Below, piece by piece: positions 37,412 through 49,869 of a DNA stretch of 64,000 nucleotides (position 1 is the first letter of the stretch; each line of letters starts with the position of its first letter). A model generated the notes under the pieces. That model searched no databases. It had not been told where the DNA came from and saw only the letters and a list, made by a program, of their open reading frames with translations. Location: positions 9,136,105 through 9,200,104 of the forward strand of contig JAJEKV010000051.1 in NCBI GenBank assembly GCA_021234155.1, given 5' to 3'. Origin of the DNA: Isoetes taiwanensis. Its lineage: Eukaryota > Streptophyta > Lycopodiopsida > Isoetales > Isoetaceae. Both the position numbers and the translations under genes were made by a program.

Positions 37412-38446
37412 CTTTTTGCTGGATTAATATTCCAAACATGTGTCTGCATCATTGGACACATATTGCGCTCATGATAATACATATGTAGCATATTTGACCA
37501 AAGAGATACCCTCAAATTTTATCTCTATTTCACAATATAATTTTGGTTTGAGAGGGATAGGTGGAGAATATCTACAAGGTTTTAAGTTTCGTGTATGCAT
37601 GTTTTTCTTATTTCTCTATCATATCATACTTATTAACTACACACCTTAACATCCTAAAGATGAATAACTTGCGTAGAGCGTACTAGAATAATATGTATGC
37701 GAAGCCCTCCAGTGTTATTTTCGTCATGCGCGCTCTCGGGTCATGGTATCATTGGGAACAAAAATAGGTAATGGTATCATTGGGAACAAAAATACCACTC
37801 TAATGTGCATGGGGTAGAACAATGCAACCTTTATCAGATAGCAAATGACACTGTGCATTTGCAAATTGGCATTTTTAGGGGCAAGAGAAGTCATATGTGT
37901 TGGACTATGTAATGGTAGTGCATTTTAGGGTCTATAAATTGTTTCGTCGTGAGGCCGTATATGACTTCATTATACGAGCTTTACTAGTTTCTTCTATTTA
38001 TTTTTTTTCGTCTTATTTACTTACTTCTTCATCCATGTAGATGGTGCGTATTTTGATCCCATGGTATGTCTTTGATCACCACGTCACCAAATGCCTAAAG
38101 GGTGACAAGAGTCATCACGTCTACTTGATGTAGAGTTGATGTACTTAACTACTTCTAAGGGTGACATTTTGAGCATAAGTTTTGGATCTGTCTTTCTAGA
38201 TTTTCGTCTTTAGAGTTAGATTTAACTGCCCCCCACATTCCTTATGAAGCATTGTTTTTTCTACTAAAATCCATAAGTGCAAAGTTGTTATATTGATGAT
38301 ATTGTCATTAGACAATTTCAATAACAAAAATAATCACAAAAGCAAATAATGTTCATTCTTGCGAATATCAAAATGTGCTATTGATAAAAATTGCATATAA
38401 TATGGACTTTAAAGGCAAAAAATGCAAAACATGTACTAGGACATTA
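37412..38446. other. Anonymous sequence
   Basis: AT-rich with no gene recognised. It may be the tail end of the Helitron terminating at 38476. Confidence 0.4.
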
Positions 38447-38476
38447 GCCCGGCAACGCCGGGCACACGTTTACTAG
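38447..38476 (+). mobile_element. Helitron 3' terminus (plus strand)
   Basis: Perfect 7-bp hairpin GCCCGGC-AAC-GCCGGGC, nine bases, then CTAG and host T. The element body lies to the left; its 5' end was not identified. Confidence 0.78.
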
Positions 38477-38559
38477 TTGGCATATTCAATACGAAACATC
38501 AAATCAAGTTTAATTTTTAGTTTGAATTGTTATAGACTAGCTAAGCCTTTATATATACA

Positions 38560-38586
38560 CTAGAAAAGTGCCTAGCGTTGCTAGAC
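38560..38586 (-). mobile_element. Helitron 3' terminus (minus strand)
   Basis: CTAG (38560-38563) with host A before it, six bases, then GCCTAGC-GTT-GCTAGAC with one mismatch. It faces the end at 38476 tail to tail with 83 bp between them. Confidence 0.62.
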
Positions 38587-41500
38587 CTATGCTAGAACCT
38601 ATAAAGTGTGATAAGAGATGCAAGGATTTATCACCTAGAAATTTGTCCATTGAGTGTGTCTATTAGGTGTGTCTGCCATTAAATGTGTCCATTGAGTTTA
38701 AGAGTGGTAGGGCTTTTGGCGGAGATCATATAGATGTACAAAAAGTAAATTGCATAAAAACCTAATTTACCAAGGATTTCTGATGGATTTGAGAGCTACA
38801 ACCTGCCATAGCCAAATCTCTGTGTATTATGCTCCTCCGCAAGTAATTCCATGCCATTTCTTTGAAAAATAGTACCACATCTCTTTTTTCCCCTTCTGAA
38901 ACTGCCCCATTAATCTTCTTGAACGATTATGCAAAGATTGTGGCAAATTCTGGCAAGAAGTTCAGCCCATTTACTCCGCAGGATCTCAGATGCAACACTC
39001 TTTAAAATCTCATGGTCTTTATCAATCACTGCATATTATTAGAGCAATGACATAGTATTCAAGCAAATCATCATCAGATCTTTAGATAGCCAATCACTTT
39101 AGCCTCCAAAGGATGAAAGTCTCCAAAAGATTCATGGTCTGATAAATTTGCTATCAACATATCAATTATACGATATCCAAAAGTCTGATTTGCACCAATA
39201 GTCCAAAGAAATTCTATACAAATCATAAAATTGTGTATAAGAACATTTAAATTGTGCATTGCATTGCATCATGATGAACTGCATTCACAACTTTGGATTG
39301 GCCAAAGTCCTTTAATAGAAAGTATAAAAATATGAGGAACCAATTAGGCCCATCCCCAATGCCTTGCAAGAATTGCAGTTATATCTCAGGCTTGTGTCAC
39401 GGGCATGCTGACATTATGTCGGACCAAAATTATATGGTATGAAAGACATAAAAGGCACGCATGTCCACAATGATCATTACATTATTTTACTTGTGGAGCC
39501 AAGTAATATATTGCAATTGCAAAACAGTAGCAACAAGTGTATAAAGAAAGCCGAACGTATAAAGAAGACATACCCTTTTAAGACATAGCAGATCTCCACT
39601 CTGAACCCATATTTGTAAAGATCATAGCACTGTGTATGAGAATCAAATTGCATGCACCAGATTAAAGAGATAGACAATACATGAGATCAATTCAGCTAAA
39701 ATTGACATTTGACAGAAGAATAAACAACATCCCTACTACTCCTAGTAATGTATAAAGAATGATCCCTTGCTTGGGTCTGTTTGTAAGCTTCTTCAACATC
39801 TTGCAATCAAAATTAAGGCACAAATCTATATCTACAAATCCAAGCAGAGCGATTTTGAGAGCCGAACAATAGAAGCACTTGAAGTTAAAGAGGTAACTGC
39901 CTTCCAGTATCATTCCTCAATGTGCAACCACAATATTTGAAAACCTAGAAGTAATTACATGACATAAAGCAACCATGGTTTTCTGATTCTACAATAGAGC
40001 ATAAGAGTTAAAAAAAAAAAGAATCTTACCAGATAGATTATGATTAAAGAGCAGACCCTGCCTGCACTTTTACGGCAACCTCCAGGCCTGCACCAGATTA
40101 AAGGGCTGACCTGAACAATATCCCTATTACTTCTAGTGCATAAGACCGATCCTTTGCTTGGTTCTTTGTCAGTTTCTTCAACATCTTGCAATCAAAATTA
40201 AAGCCTTACCTACCACAAAACTCAAAACAAAAGTGAGGGCCCAAAGCAGCAGCCTTATCTGCATAATTCTGGAGCAAATAGTCTTTAGTCCGGCTTCTAT
40301 CCGACTGTAGAAATCACTGGTGCAGATTAACTATTGCACTTGTAGTGATGAAGCTCCGGGGCAAAGAGTAATTAGAGCAGCTATTCCAAAGCTTAGGCAT
40401 CCAACATAATTGCTGTAGGTTTTGCATTTATAATCAGGCAAGCAAGTTTAACAATGCATAGAACCATGAAGTATGGAGGTGACTGTTCCAGCTATTAGAA
40501 GCATTTAAATTTTGACTATTACTTTTATGTGTTTTTAAGTGTCAATGGTGTATCAACCATGCTTTTCATGTTTGAAAGTACAACATGGAGAATGGAAGAG
40601 ATGTTAATCATAGCCAACCTCTTGAGAATGCATAACTGAGCCAATAGAATAGATACCTTTATTATTTGCATTGGTTTTTCTTTGTCTGTATGTATCATCC
40701 TGCATGCAATTTGCTGCCTCCACCACAGGCAAACTTTTGGGAATGTGGATAATTAAGCCAATAGGAAAGATCCACCAGCTTGTTTATAAGTTTCTTCAGC
40801 CTAGGAAAAACAGGAAATTGATATACTACACTGGTTCAGAAGAAATGGTTCAGAAGACTAGCGTATCCTAACCTAATAGCTCCATGCAAGGGGTACAAAA
40901 GCATCTAAACAAACCATGACACAGAAACTTATCAAACAAAAATTTAAGGCCATGTCTTTGAATATAGCACATGGATTCATGAAAGCAAAGGAAAAAAAAC
41001 GAGGCAGAGCCCAAAGGATCTTGTGCAAAGTAGTAGACATTTATTTGTGCAATACACAAATGAAGCTTGCTTGTTCAAAGTCTACAATATCCAGTGGCAT
41101 CAAAATAGAATATTCCAATTAGTGCCATACCGTGGATATAGGTGATGGAACCCTAAACTTGGCTCTATATTCAGACATAAACCATGTCTTACAAAACTGT
41201 TCTTAGCATATAAGTTCTCTTGCATGTTGTTAAGCCTAGACACAGAGTTCTTAGATGCTGATAATATTCATGAAAAGAAGAACTAAAGGATATAAAAATG
41301 CAACTATGTTCAGACAAAGACTGGTGAAGTCAAACCATATAAATCAAGCTCAAGATCCTCTTCATGTAGAAATACCCCTGCCATCGATTTGATAAAGGGT
41401 AAGGAACAACAGATCAAAATGTAGAAGTTTTGAACTATGATAAAGAAGGCATCTGACAATCAAACAAAGCTTTAACACAGAAGATAGGAAAGCCGACGAC

Positions 41501-41990
41501 TTACAATAAAAAAACATTATGTTATCCCTTGAGAACTGGGAGATCATGTTGCACAAAGGTCTTTGTAAGGTGAGAAACCTTGAACTTTGAGCAATTGTCG
41601 CATGCATTTTCTCGGTCTTTCGCTCGATTTTTGGATAATCGGATTTTTTTGCCGGCATTCAAAAGCCCAAAACCTTAGAAAATCACTTAAAAAAAAAATC
41701 CAAAAAGTTTTTCTCTAGACCGGAGAAACCAAATTTAAAAAATAGATACGATGTCTATAGTCGAAGAAATATATCTTGATTCTCTTCGTTTGCACCATTG
41801 ATTCTTGTGCAGGAATTTTTGATGGAAATTCTCTGGCCTTTGATTTGGCATAAATAAAGGAATATTCACCAAATGGTTACAATTTAAAAAATTTAAAAAT
41901 GCAAATAGAAGAAGAAAGTATGCATGTTTGTCTATAATTAATTGTGTGCATTCAACAATCGTCAAACAGCATGATGAACAATAGTATCAT
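38587..41990. other. Unassigned region with local duplications
   Basis: No gene recognised. 39727-39822 and 40110-40204 are diverged direct copies (shared CTTCAACATCTTGCAATC). 41640-41755 resembles 33040-33145. The last few hundred bases may hold the promoter and 5' leader of the glutathione synthetase gene. Confidence 0.45.
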
Positions 41991-42073
41991 CAAACAGGTT
42001 TCCGAGAGGCAGGAATGGTGAGTGAAGGCCGGTTCATTTGGACCGTTGGCTTTTGGCCAAAAGGCCGTCAGCC

Positions 42074-45000
42074 ATGGTATTAATCTGCACGCCTGCCATC
42101 TCTGATCTCGATGCCCTAGGCCTCCGTCTCCTACCCTCGCATTTTATTGCACCTAATAAATTGGTGCAAAAGTTCATCAGCCCAATCCGTCCAAGTACCC
42201 GCAGACAGCTCTCCATAAAAATGGACGCAGCAGCTGCACCAGAGCCTGTAGTGTTTACAAATGACGTCTCTAAAGTAGTGCGGGGACCATTGATACCAGC
42301 CGATGATGCTGCTCAGTTGGTGACGGAGGCCTTGGCCTGGGCTTCCCTTCATGGTCTTCTTATTGGGGACAAGTCAATTAAGGTAGGATTATGTGTGTTT
42401 TTTGTTAAGAATTATAGTGGCATACTCATTTAGATACTTTGTTCTTGAATCTCTTTGATAATCACCTCTGATTTGGTATTCTTTTTCAGAACTCAGGGGA
42501 ACTAGCAGGTCTTGGAATGGTTCATGCGCCATTTTCACTCCTGCCTTCTCCTTTTCCTGAAATTCTGTTCAAGCAGGCAGTAGAACTAGGCCCTTTATTT
42601 AATGATTTAGTGGATCGGGTGGCTTCAGATGCGGAATTCTTGCAGACTACATTGTCCAAGTTACTGAGATTATTAAAATTCAGAGTATTTAGTAGTATTC
42701 TTCTTGAACCTGTGGGCTGAAACTAGACGTGACTTGTAGGACTCGGAAAGTCGACCATTTTACAGACAGACTACTGGGCGTACACTCAAGAATATTGGAA
42801 GAGGGGATTGAACAGGTTAGATGAGCCCTGTTATCTGATATAATCTCATCATGCTCACAGGTGTTAACATTGTTTCCGCTTCTATCCAGACCATCCAATT
42901 AGGTATGCACCGGTCAGATTATATGATAGATATGGTCTCAGGAAACCTGTTACAAGTGGAGCTCAATACCATTTCAAGTTCGTTTGCTGGGCTGGCTCCT
43001 ATTGTAAGCCAATTGCATAGGTACGCCCCTGGAAGTACATTTTTAAAGAAGGGAAGTATGGTAACAATTAGGAGTAAAATTTGTCCCAAACTTGTTGGAA
43101 ACTTTTCAATTTACCACACTAGGCGTTTTCCCTGGAGTAAGAGAATGTATGAGATTTGAATATTCCAACATGACCTCTTATCTGTAAGGAGCAGCAGATT
43201 ACCTGCCAATACTTCAGAACTTGAAGGCATGGAAGCTGCTCCACAGCTCACCCTAATGCAGTTCACAAACATGTAGCAGAGCAAAATCACAGGAGCTAAT
43301 ATCATTCATCTACCACTGCTGCCGACAAGGATGCAGCTAGCGTATATGTAACCTTTGGCATGTTTAACAAATAGCTAGGATAACTTGGGCTTTATGTGAA
43401 GGGTTTATGCTCGATGTTGTGTCCAGGGATGCGCCATTGTAGAAAATTTGAAAGTCAACTTAAGATGTATCTAAATAAACTGGGATTGAAAACGCTTTGT
43501 GTCACCTTTTGAATTTTGATAGGTAGTTTTTAATGGATATTTCTAGATAACATTCTAAAACCTTACAAAAAATTGCATATGATAGTTGCCCCATCTTTGT
43601 TCCTTCGAACTTATTTCCGCGTATATATCAAATAAGACAGGGCATAACTTGAAATTGGAGTTGTTTCAGAATGCTGCTTTGAGACGCTGCTTGGACAATG
43701 GGGCAAAGATCTAAGATCTGTCAACATATCCTTGTTAGACAACGCATATGGAGATATGAAAGACAAGACATATTTATAACCATTGCATTTAAAAACCATT
43801 TAAATAAGTGTTTCCGTTTAACCTAAGATGCAGAAACCATCAGGAAGCTTAGCTTAAGTCTGGAATTTGGCATCTACTTTTTGTGCAGGTACATCCTTAC
43901 TCATGTTCGTGGACATTATGGATTAGAATCCAGCTTGGTTCCAGAGAATGATGCAGCTGATGGCTTCACCAAGGCCTTGGGACTTGCATGGCAAGAGTTT
44001 GGAAATGAAAGGCAAGGATTTGATATTGCATGATTCACATAATTACTATTTCCTGAGGTTTACAAGGTAAAATGGAACAGTGCAGCCATTCTTTTTGTAG
44101 TGCAGCCTGGAGAGCACAATATGTATGATCAACATTGGTTGGCAGTAAAGTTGCATGAGTCATATCCATTTACCAGATTGAAACTGTTTTAACAAGACTT
44201 TAGATTCTATGATTTCCTTGACTGGAAGTAACATATGGGGTGCGCGTTATTCGGAAAACACTTGGCGAAATTAACACTCAAGGAGTGCTAGACAACCAAC
44301 GTCTGTTATATATGTGAGCTATCTGTACTTCTGAGATTCCTTAAGAAGAGATAAGCTTACACATTACATTGTTCATGCAGTGGGAAGCAGCCCATCTCAG
44401 TTGTGTATTACAGGGCTGGTTATTCTCCGAATGATTATCCTTCTGAGGCAGTATGTGGTTATTCTCCATCCCCAATTTAAGAGAGTAAAAATGTGTACCA
44501 CTGCATGACTCTATTTGAAATGCTACTTGATCATAGGAATGGGATGCCAGGTTAATGATAGAAAGATCATCCTCAATTAAGTGTCCATCCATATCCTACC
44601 ATCTTGCTGGAGCAAAAAAGATACAACAGGAATTGGCAAAACCAGGGATTCTAGAAAGGTAATGAGCTTCTTGACTTTAATATGATTGTTATATTATTCT
44701 ATCATAAATGGCAGTTTCGTATATGAAAATGCTTGGGATACTGTGTTCATGATTAAAAAAGAGATTTTGGTCTTATCAAAATCCATGGTTTCAGAGCTAA
44801 TGTTTAAGAGCCTATTTTATTCTAGTTGTGAATAGGGCCGATGGCCTATGATTTCGGAACTAATGTTTAAGAGCCATTTTTATTCTAGTTCCGATGGCCT
44901 AACAAAAATATTCTATGGTAGGTTTGTTTTTGATTCAGAAGCAGTTGAAAGACTTCGTCGATGCTTTGCGGGCTTGTGGAGCCTTGAAGGCGCAGACAGT

Positions 45001-48000
45001 TTAGGTATCATAAAGGAAGCAATCGAGCGGCCATCTATTTTTGTGCTTAAGCCTCAGCGTGAAGGGGGAGGTATAATTTTCCTTGTAATTTTAACATCAA
45101 TTTTTTCCTAAAGGCGTGATTAAACTCTGGCATGTATCCTGGATATAGACAGCATAACTTTACAGTTACTAGAATCCCCAATGGTAGTCCTGTGTGAGGC
45201 AGTGTTCCCTTGTAGTGTTAACACCTACTTTTCCTGAAGCTGTGGTTAAACTCTGGCATGTATAATAGATGCAGACATAGTCCTAGAATTCCCGATGAGG
45301 CAGTGGAGACAACAGCTCTCTTAGAAGCACCTGGACCAATTAAGCATCCATGATTTAGGGATTGTGGTTGGCACTTAAAGGTCCTTGCTACTTATAGCTT
45401 ATAGATTCTCTCATATTAACACAATGTTATAGGAGTTTCGTGTTCTTTAGTTGTGATGATAAAGATACATGAGATTAAGAAAACATATTGATCCATCTAG
45501 AGATGGCACTGCATGTCACCTGTGTGATGACGTATGAGTATCCTACCGCTCATTTGTTTAGAGTTAGTTTCTCTGTTTGCCTTTGAAGTTGAATTTAGTC
45601 TCAGTTTTCCGTTAAAGTTGAACGATATTTATGAAGCTAAAGACATGACTGCTCTTATGATTTCTCCCCATTTAGTTTCAGAACGTATATTCCTAATATG
45701 TCCCATGTGCCATGCCATAGCTTTTGGGTAGCCATCAACAAGCTGTTGGTCACTTGGACAGTATTGCAGCACCTAGGTTTATCTGCTCCCCTTGAAGACT
45801 GTTATTTCTTTCAGCTCTGTCTCCTTCATCTGAAGCTGATCTGTTCTCTTCCATCAGACAACTAAGGAAATTTAGAAGATTGCAAGGACTAGAGCCTGTT
45901 TGACATATTCAGTGCCATTGTCTGTCTTTAAAGCCTTAATTTCTCTTTCTAGCTGGTTGTCCATGAAAACATGGAATGATGGAACTGTTTAAAGATACCA
46001 AAACACCTGATCTTTGGTTTTAATGCAAATACCCAAGTATAGTATGTAGAATTCTCAACAAGGATGATGAAATAATGAGGTTTCCTATCTGAGGGCGAGT
46101 ATTTAGTGCCTAAGCTGGAAAGATCTCAAACAAGCTACTAGAGCAGTGTTTTCTGTTACTGTGCTCTATGTTGATGCTTCATTACGGTTAGGAAAGAAAG
46201 AAAGAAAGACTATATTAACGCCTACAAAAAACCTCTTGGGTCTATGAGACCATTTTGTACAGCAATCATGTACACCTAGGGGTGCATTTGCAGCCTCCTA
46301 GAGATGTTACATAAAAATGAAAAAAAAGAAAAACTAAACTATGAAATGAAGCTTTTGTCTTCTTGGCCACTGCTTCAAAGTATGAAGTGATGTCAGACTT
46401 GTTTTCTCTTTGAAAGGACTGCTTATGTTTGTCCTTTACAGCCCGCTTTCTTCTTCTTGACACCTTCATGGATATCCCGCTTGAGACTGGATTAGGGGGC
46501 CCAGGAAGGGGACCTGACTTCCGTTTATTATCATTACCCCCTCCAATGAGAAAGAGAGTGATCATTGCGATGCCTTTGCGTACCAACATTCTTGGACTCC
46601 CTTTTCAGCCAACCTTTTTGAAGACTTGAGGGCAATCCATGGAATCGTGGTTTGACCTTGCTGCGACTCCCCCAGCTGCTGCACCTTATGCAAGGACACT
46701 AACTGGAATGCTGCGTCCAGCTGCAGAGGAGTAGCTGAAAATTCTGCTAACATGATAGGATGCGGTACAGAGACTTTGCTCGTAATCATTTTGGACAGAA
46801 CATAGATTTGCAGCCCCTCGACTTGAGCCCATTCTTTAGCTGTCATGTCCATCCCCCACATCAAGGCTCCGTATAAAGCAGCTGGTCTAACTAAGGTATT
46901 GAAAAGGTGGAGTTTTGCTGGGACGTCTTGAAAATCTGATTGGAAACATCTCTTTTCTAGCATTGCAAGCGAGGCATATCCTTTTGTGAGCCTTGCATGT
47001 GCTGCATTGGCTCGCCATTAGGGGACGGCGAGCCAATTGGGATATCAGTGAGGCAAGTGTGTTAAAGATCAGCTCTGAACTTCAAAACAAATGGAAAGTT
47101 GTGGGACAGCCTATGGAGCTAGGTCAGAAGTTATCTACTGATGACTAGTCTCCGTAGGGATGCCACTTTGATTTAATCACTTGATGGTGGTATATCCCTT
47201 CTTGCTGTTATAAAACCTGAGATTTCCTTTGCAATGGGCATGTTAAGGGTCTTCCTAATGCAGCCCCAATGGAAGACGGTAGAAACTTAATGTACTTTCT
47301 TGGAGGGCCTTTGCATCAAAGAGATGCATTGACTCTACTGCATGAATTTCGAAATGCCAATTATGCAGTACTATCTTGATGTACAATGCAGTAACACAGA
47401 TTACATATTTGGCCTTAGGAGTTGGTCAAGTAAATGCCAACAGAAGCTGGAGATAAGTCGATAGCTACTATTTCCGCTTAATCCATTTGACTTGGCCAAC
47501 CTTTTCTTTGTAGCAACTGTAGAAGAATCTAGTTTTAGTACCTTATGAATATACCCTTTGCTGTGCCATTGCAGGAAATAATATATATGGTGATGATGTC
47601 AGAGAAAAACTGCTTGATTGTCTCAATAACAATGACAATGATGGGTTAGCAGCTTACATATTGATGCAAAGGATTTTTCCTCCTCTTCATGCTTCATACC
47701 CTGTGCGCAATGGAGTTTGGAAACCAGAGGAGACTGTATCGGAGCTTGGAATCTATGCAGCATATCTGAGGTAAGCCTTTGCATTGGAAGGCTATCACAG
47801 GCTCAAGAGCTTAGCTGCTTGGGATAACGGGTTCATCCAACTAGATAGAGCATTATACTTTTGTTACATTCTCTGATTGGTGTTGTTTATCTGGCACAGG
47901 AATGGCAAGAGGCAAATAATGAATGGTGTTACGGGATACCTTCTAAGAACAAAGGTTTCAAACTCAAATGAAGGTGGAGTAGCCACTGGGTATGCTGTTC

Positions 48001-48041
48001 TTGATAGCATATACTTGTCAGACAAAGACACAATAAAATGA
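42074..48041 (+). CDS. GSH2: Glutathione synthetase, 12 exons
   Basis: Joins gamma-glutamylcysteine and glycine with ATP, the last step of glutathione synthesis. Exons: 42074-42382, 42490-42659, 42740-42815, 42890-43020, 43889-44011, 44081-44161, 44233-44313, 44381-44450, 44537-44658, 44922-45070, 47575-47770, 47900-48041. They sum to 1650 nt, exactly 550 codons with the TGA stop, with phases consistent at every junction. Key pieces are MHRSDYM (residues 191-197), the glycine-rich ATP loop KPQREGGGN (about 430-438) and the C-terminal [13 protein letters not shown]. The first 49 residues are rich in Ser, Arg and hydrophobics and look like a plastid transit peptide; a second ATG at 42221 would give a 500-residue cytosolic form, as known for Arabidopsis. 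Intron 5 is GC-AG and intron 6 is AT-AC. The length is close to the plant enzyme (about 540). Confidence 0.93.
44012..44080 (+). other. GC-AG intron 5 of GSH2
   Basis: The 5' site is AAAG/GCAAGG and the 3' site is AACAG. Only this placement keeps the reading frame (phase 2) and restores the family sequence across the junction. There is no usable GT donor nearby. Confidence 0.75.
44162..44232 (+). other. U12-type AT-AC intron 6 of GSH2
   Basis: 71 bp. It begins ATATCC (the U12 5' site), has TTTCCTTGAC at 44213-44222 matching the U12 branch site TTCCTTRAC, and ends in AC eleven bases after the branch adenosine at 44221. Splicing here joins TC to ATATGGGG in frame and restores [10 protein letters not shown]. 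No GT-AG choice keeps the frame. Confidence 0.88.
45071..47574 (+). other. Large intron 10 of GSH2 with nested LINE fragment
   Basis: 2504 bp with GT and AG ends. It holds two diverged copies of a segment of about 125 bp (45102-45180 and 45215-45300, shared TTAAACTCTGGCATGTAT) and an antisense LINE fragment. Confidence 0.8.
46191..47016 (-). mobile_element. 5'-truncated LINE fragment, antisense in intron 10
   Basis: Minus-strand frame 46963-46562 encodes LINE ORF2 C-terminal sequence ([20 protein letters not shown], compare VLVQSVVLYRCEVWG in LINE copy 1). The 3' signature GGTCTCATAGACCC lies at 46252-46239 and is followed by a CTTT microsatellite (46208-46191). The 5' break coincides with an 11-bp inverted repeat at 47006-47037. 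It belongs to the same broad family as the LINEs at the left end. Confidence 0.72.
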
Positions 48042-48059
48042 GTTCCATATTTTATATAT

Positions 48060-49860
48060 AGCTTTCCGTTATATAATATTTCCTATTGAAGGCGTTGTAG
48101 GACGTATGTCTTTTTATTAGAGCATATCATTGTACTATATTATTTATCTTGTATATCGTTGAAAGTATCTATTGTTTAAATTCGGTTTTCCCGGCAGTGG
48201 AAAATCTTTTTGGATTTCTTTTAAGTTGGTTTTCCTAAGGTTGAAAGGGTTTTGACAGCGGGAAAAAATTCCGGTCTTCCAATTTGTATGATTTGGGTTA
48301 AGATTTCCAGATAGAAATTTCTAAACGACGGCCTGAATTTCTCTCATTAGCTTTCACTTACTTGCACGATATTTGTATCTATGTGGTTATTTAAAGTGAT
48401 GCAATGGTTCCAATGAAGAGCTTTGAATTGCAAGCTTTCTTTCTGACTCGGGTTATACAGTATGGTACAAGACTTTTGTTGGAGATTGCATTCAAACAAC
48501 AATCAAGGTGAGTTGTCCAAGGAAAATTACAACACTGTATTCGTGTGTACAGTTGCCACAGGCCATCTTATATGTCAAGATGACGAGCAAGCCATAAGAT
48601 TATTTGAAAACTTCATATCCAATGTCCTGCAGACTCCACAATGTTGTTCTTATTAAGTGTAGTTCAGAGATTGTTACTGTTGTATTGATATGTGCAACCA
48701 TTTGTTATCCAAATGAGCTGGCTCTTCATCAAGTGCACGTCCAGAAATTTGGAATCCATTTCTTATTAATGAATAAAGTTTGAACAGTTAGCTTCAAATA
48801 GCTTGGCTCAAGCTTTTTTATGTGGCTGAGCTTTAACAGAAGAAGAGCAGTCAATGCATACATGTGCTAAGTCTGCTTACATGAATTCAATGTGTGAATA
48901 ATTTGCAATATTTCGCTCCTCACAGTCAGAAGGTAGATATCTCACTTTTTCCTTTTTTTTTGCCATAATCCATCTTTTGTCAATAAAGCTGGGCTCTTTG
49001 AGGCCAGCTAAAGGAACAAATGTTATGAGCTGTGGCATATTTGGGGCATCATTTACCTACAGAGACTTCCATCTTCAGTCGTGTTGCTTTCTACTGAGCT
49101 GAGCATAAAGAAAAAGAAGCGTATCCATTTTCGCTGTACCTATCTATAATCATCATGCAAGTAAGCAGGCATCTCTCTATTGCTAAAATTTCATATTTTT
49201 GTTGTAGACATACCTAAAAATTTTCCTCCTTTACAAATGGGTCAATTGCAATGATTTGTAACTCCTAGCCTTATTTTCTAGGTACATCACAAAACCTCAT
49301 TTCCCTGCCACGTTTGTGTAGATGCTATATCTATGTAATGGTCATTGATAGATAGGCTTATTTGCACTCATTAAGTCTGTCACACACTTGGATTTCAATA
49401 TAATCTTGATTGTAGGTTCTTATAACTGCATTTCAATAGCAAAGTACGTATCAGGTCATGCTTATTGTCTTTAGATGATAGATCCCATTTATTAAGATGT
49501 AATGAACACTGTTATAAGAGCTGCATATTTCAGAAGATATGCACATCTAAAATATTATCTTTTTTCCAGCAAGACATGCTTTTCTTCAGAGAAAGTATCC
49601 TTGGAATTCGCTTTTAATGTTTTCAATTATTTGTAGGTGATCATACTTTCTAGGTGCATCAAGAAACTAGGCAAATGTAATGCCTCATATATCTGCCACA
49701 TTTGTATGCGAAATAGAGATGCTACATATCTAACCACCATATATGGACGCATTAAGCATGTTAGGGACTTAAATAAAGTGGAAAAATGAGATTGCGTAAT
49801 CAGTAGTTGGATGATTAATTTTGCATCAAAACTAAAGTAAGCACAATAAGATATAGGTAT
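48060..49860. other. GSH2 3' flank and anonymous sequence
   Basis: AT-rich. Possible polyadenylation motifs occur (AATAAA near 48772), but the real transcript end is not determined. No further gene recognised. Confidence 0.4.
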
Positions 49861-49869
49861 TTTCTCATC

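Noticed and set aside
42038-42073. Extending GSH2 upstream to 42038
   Set aside because: The codon there is TTG; the first ATG in frame is at 42074.
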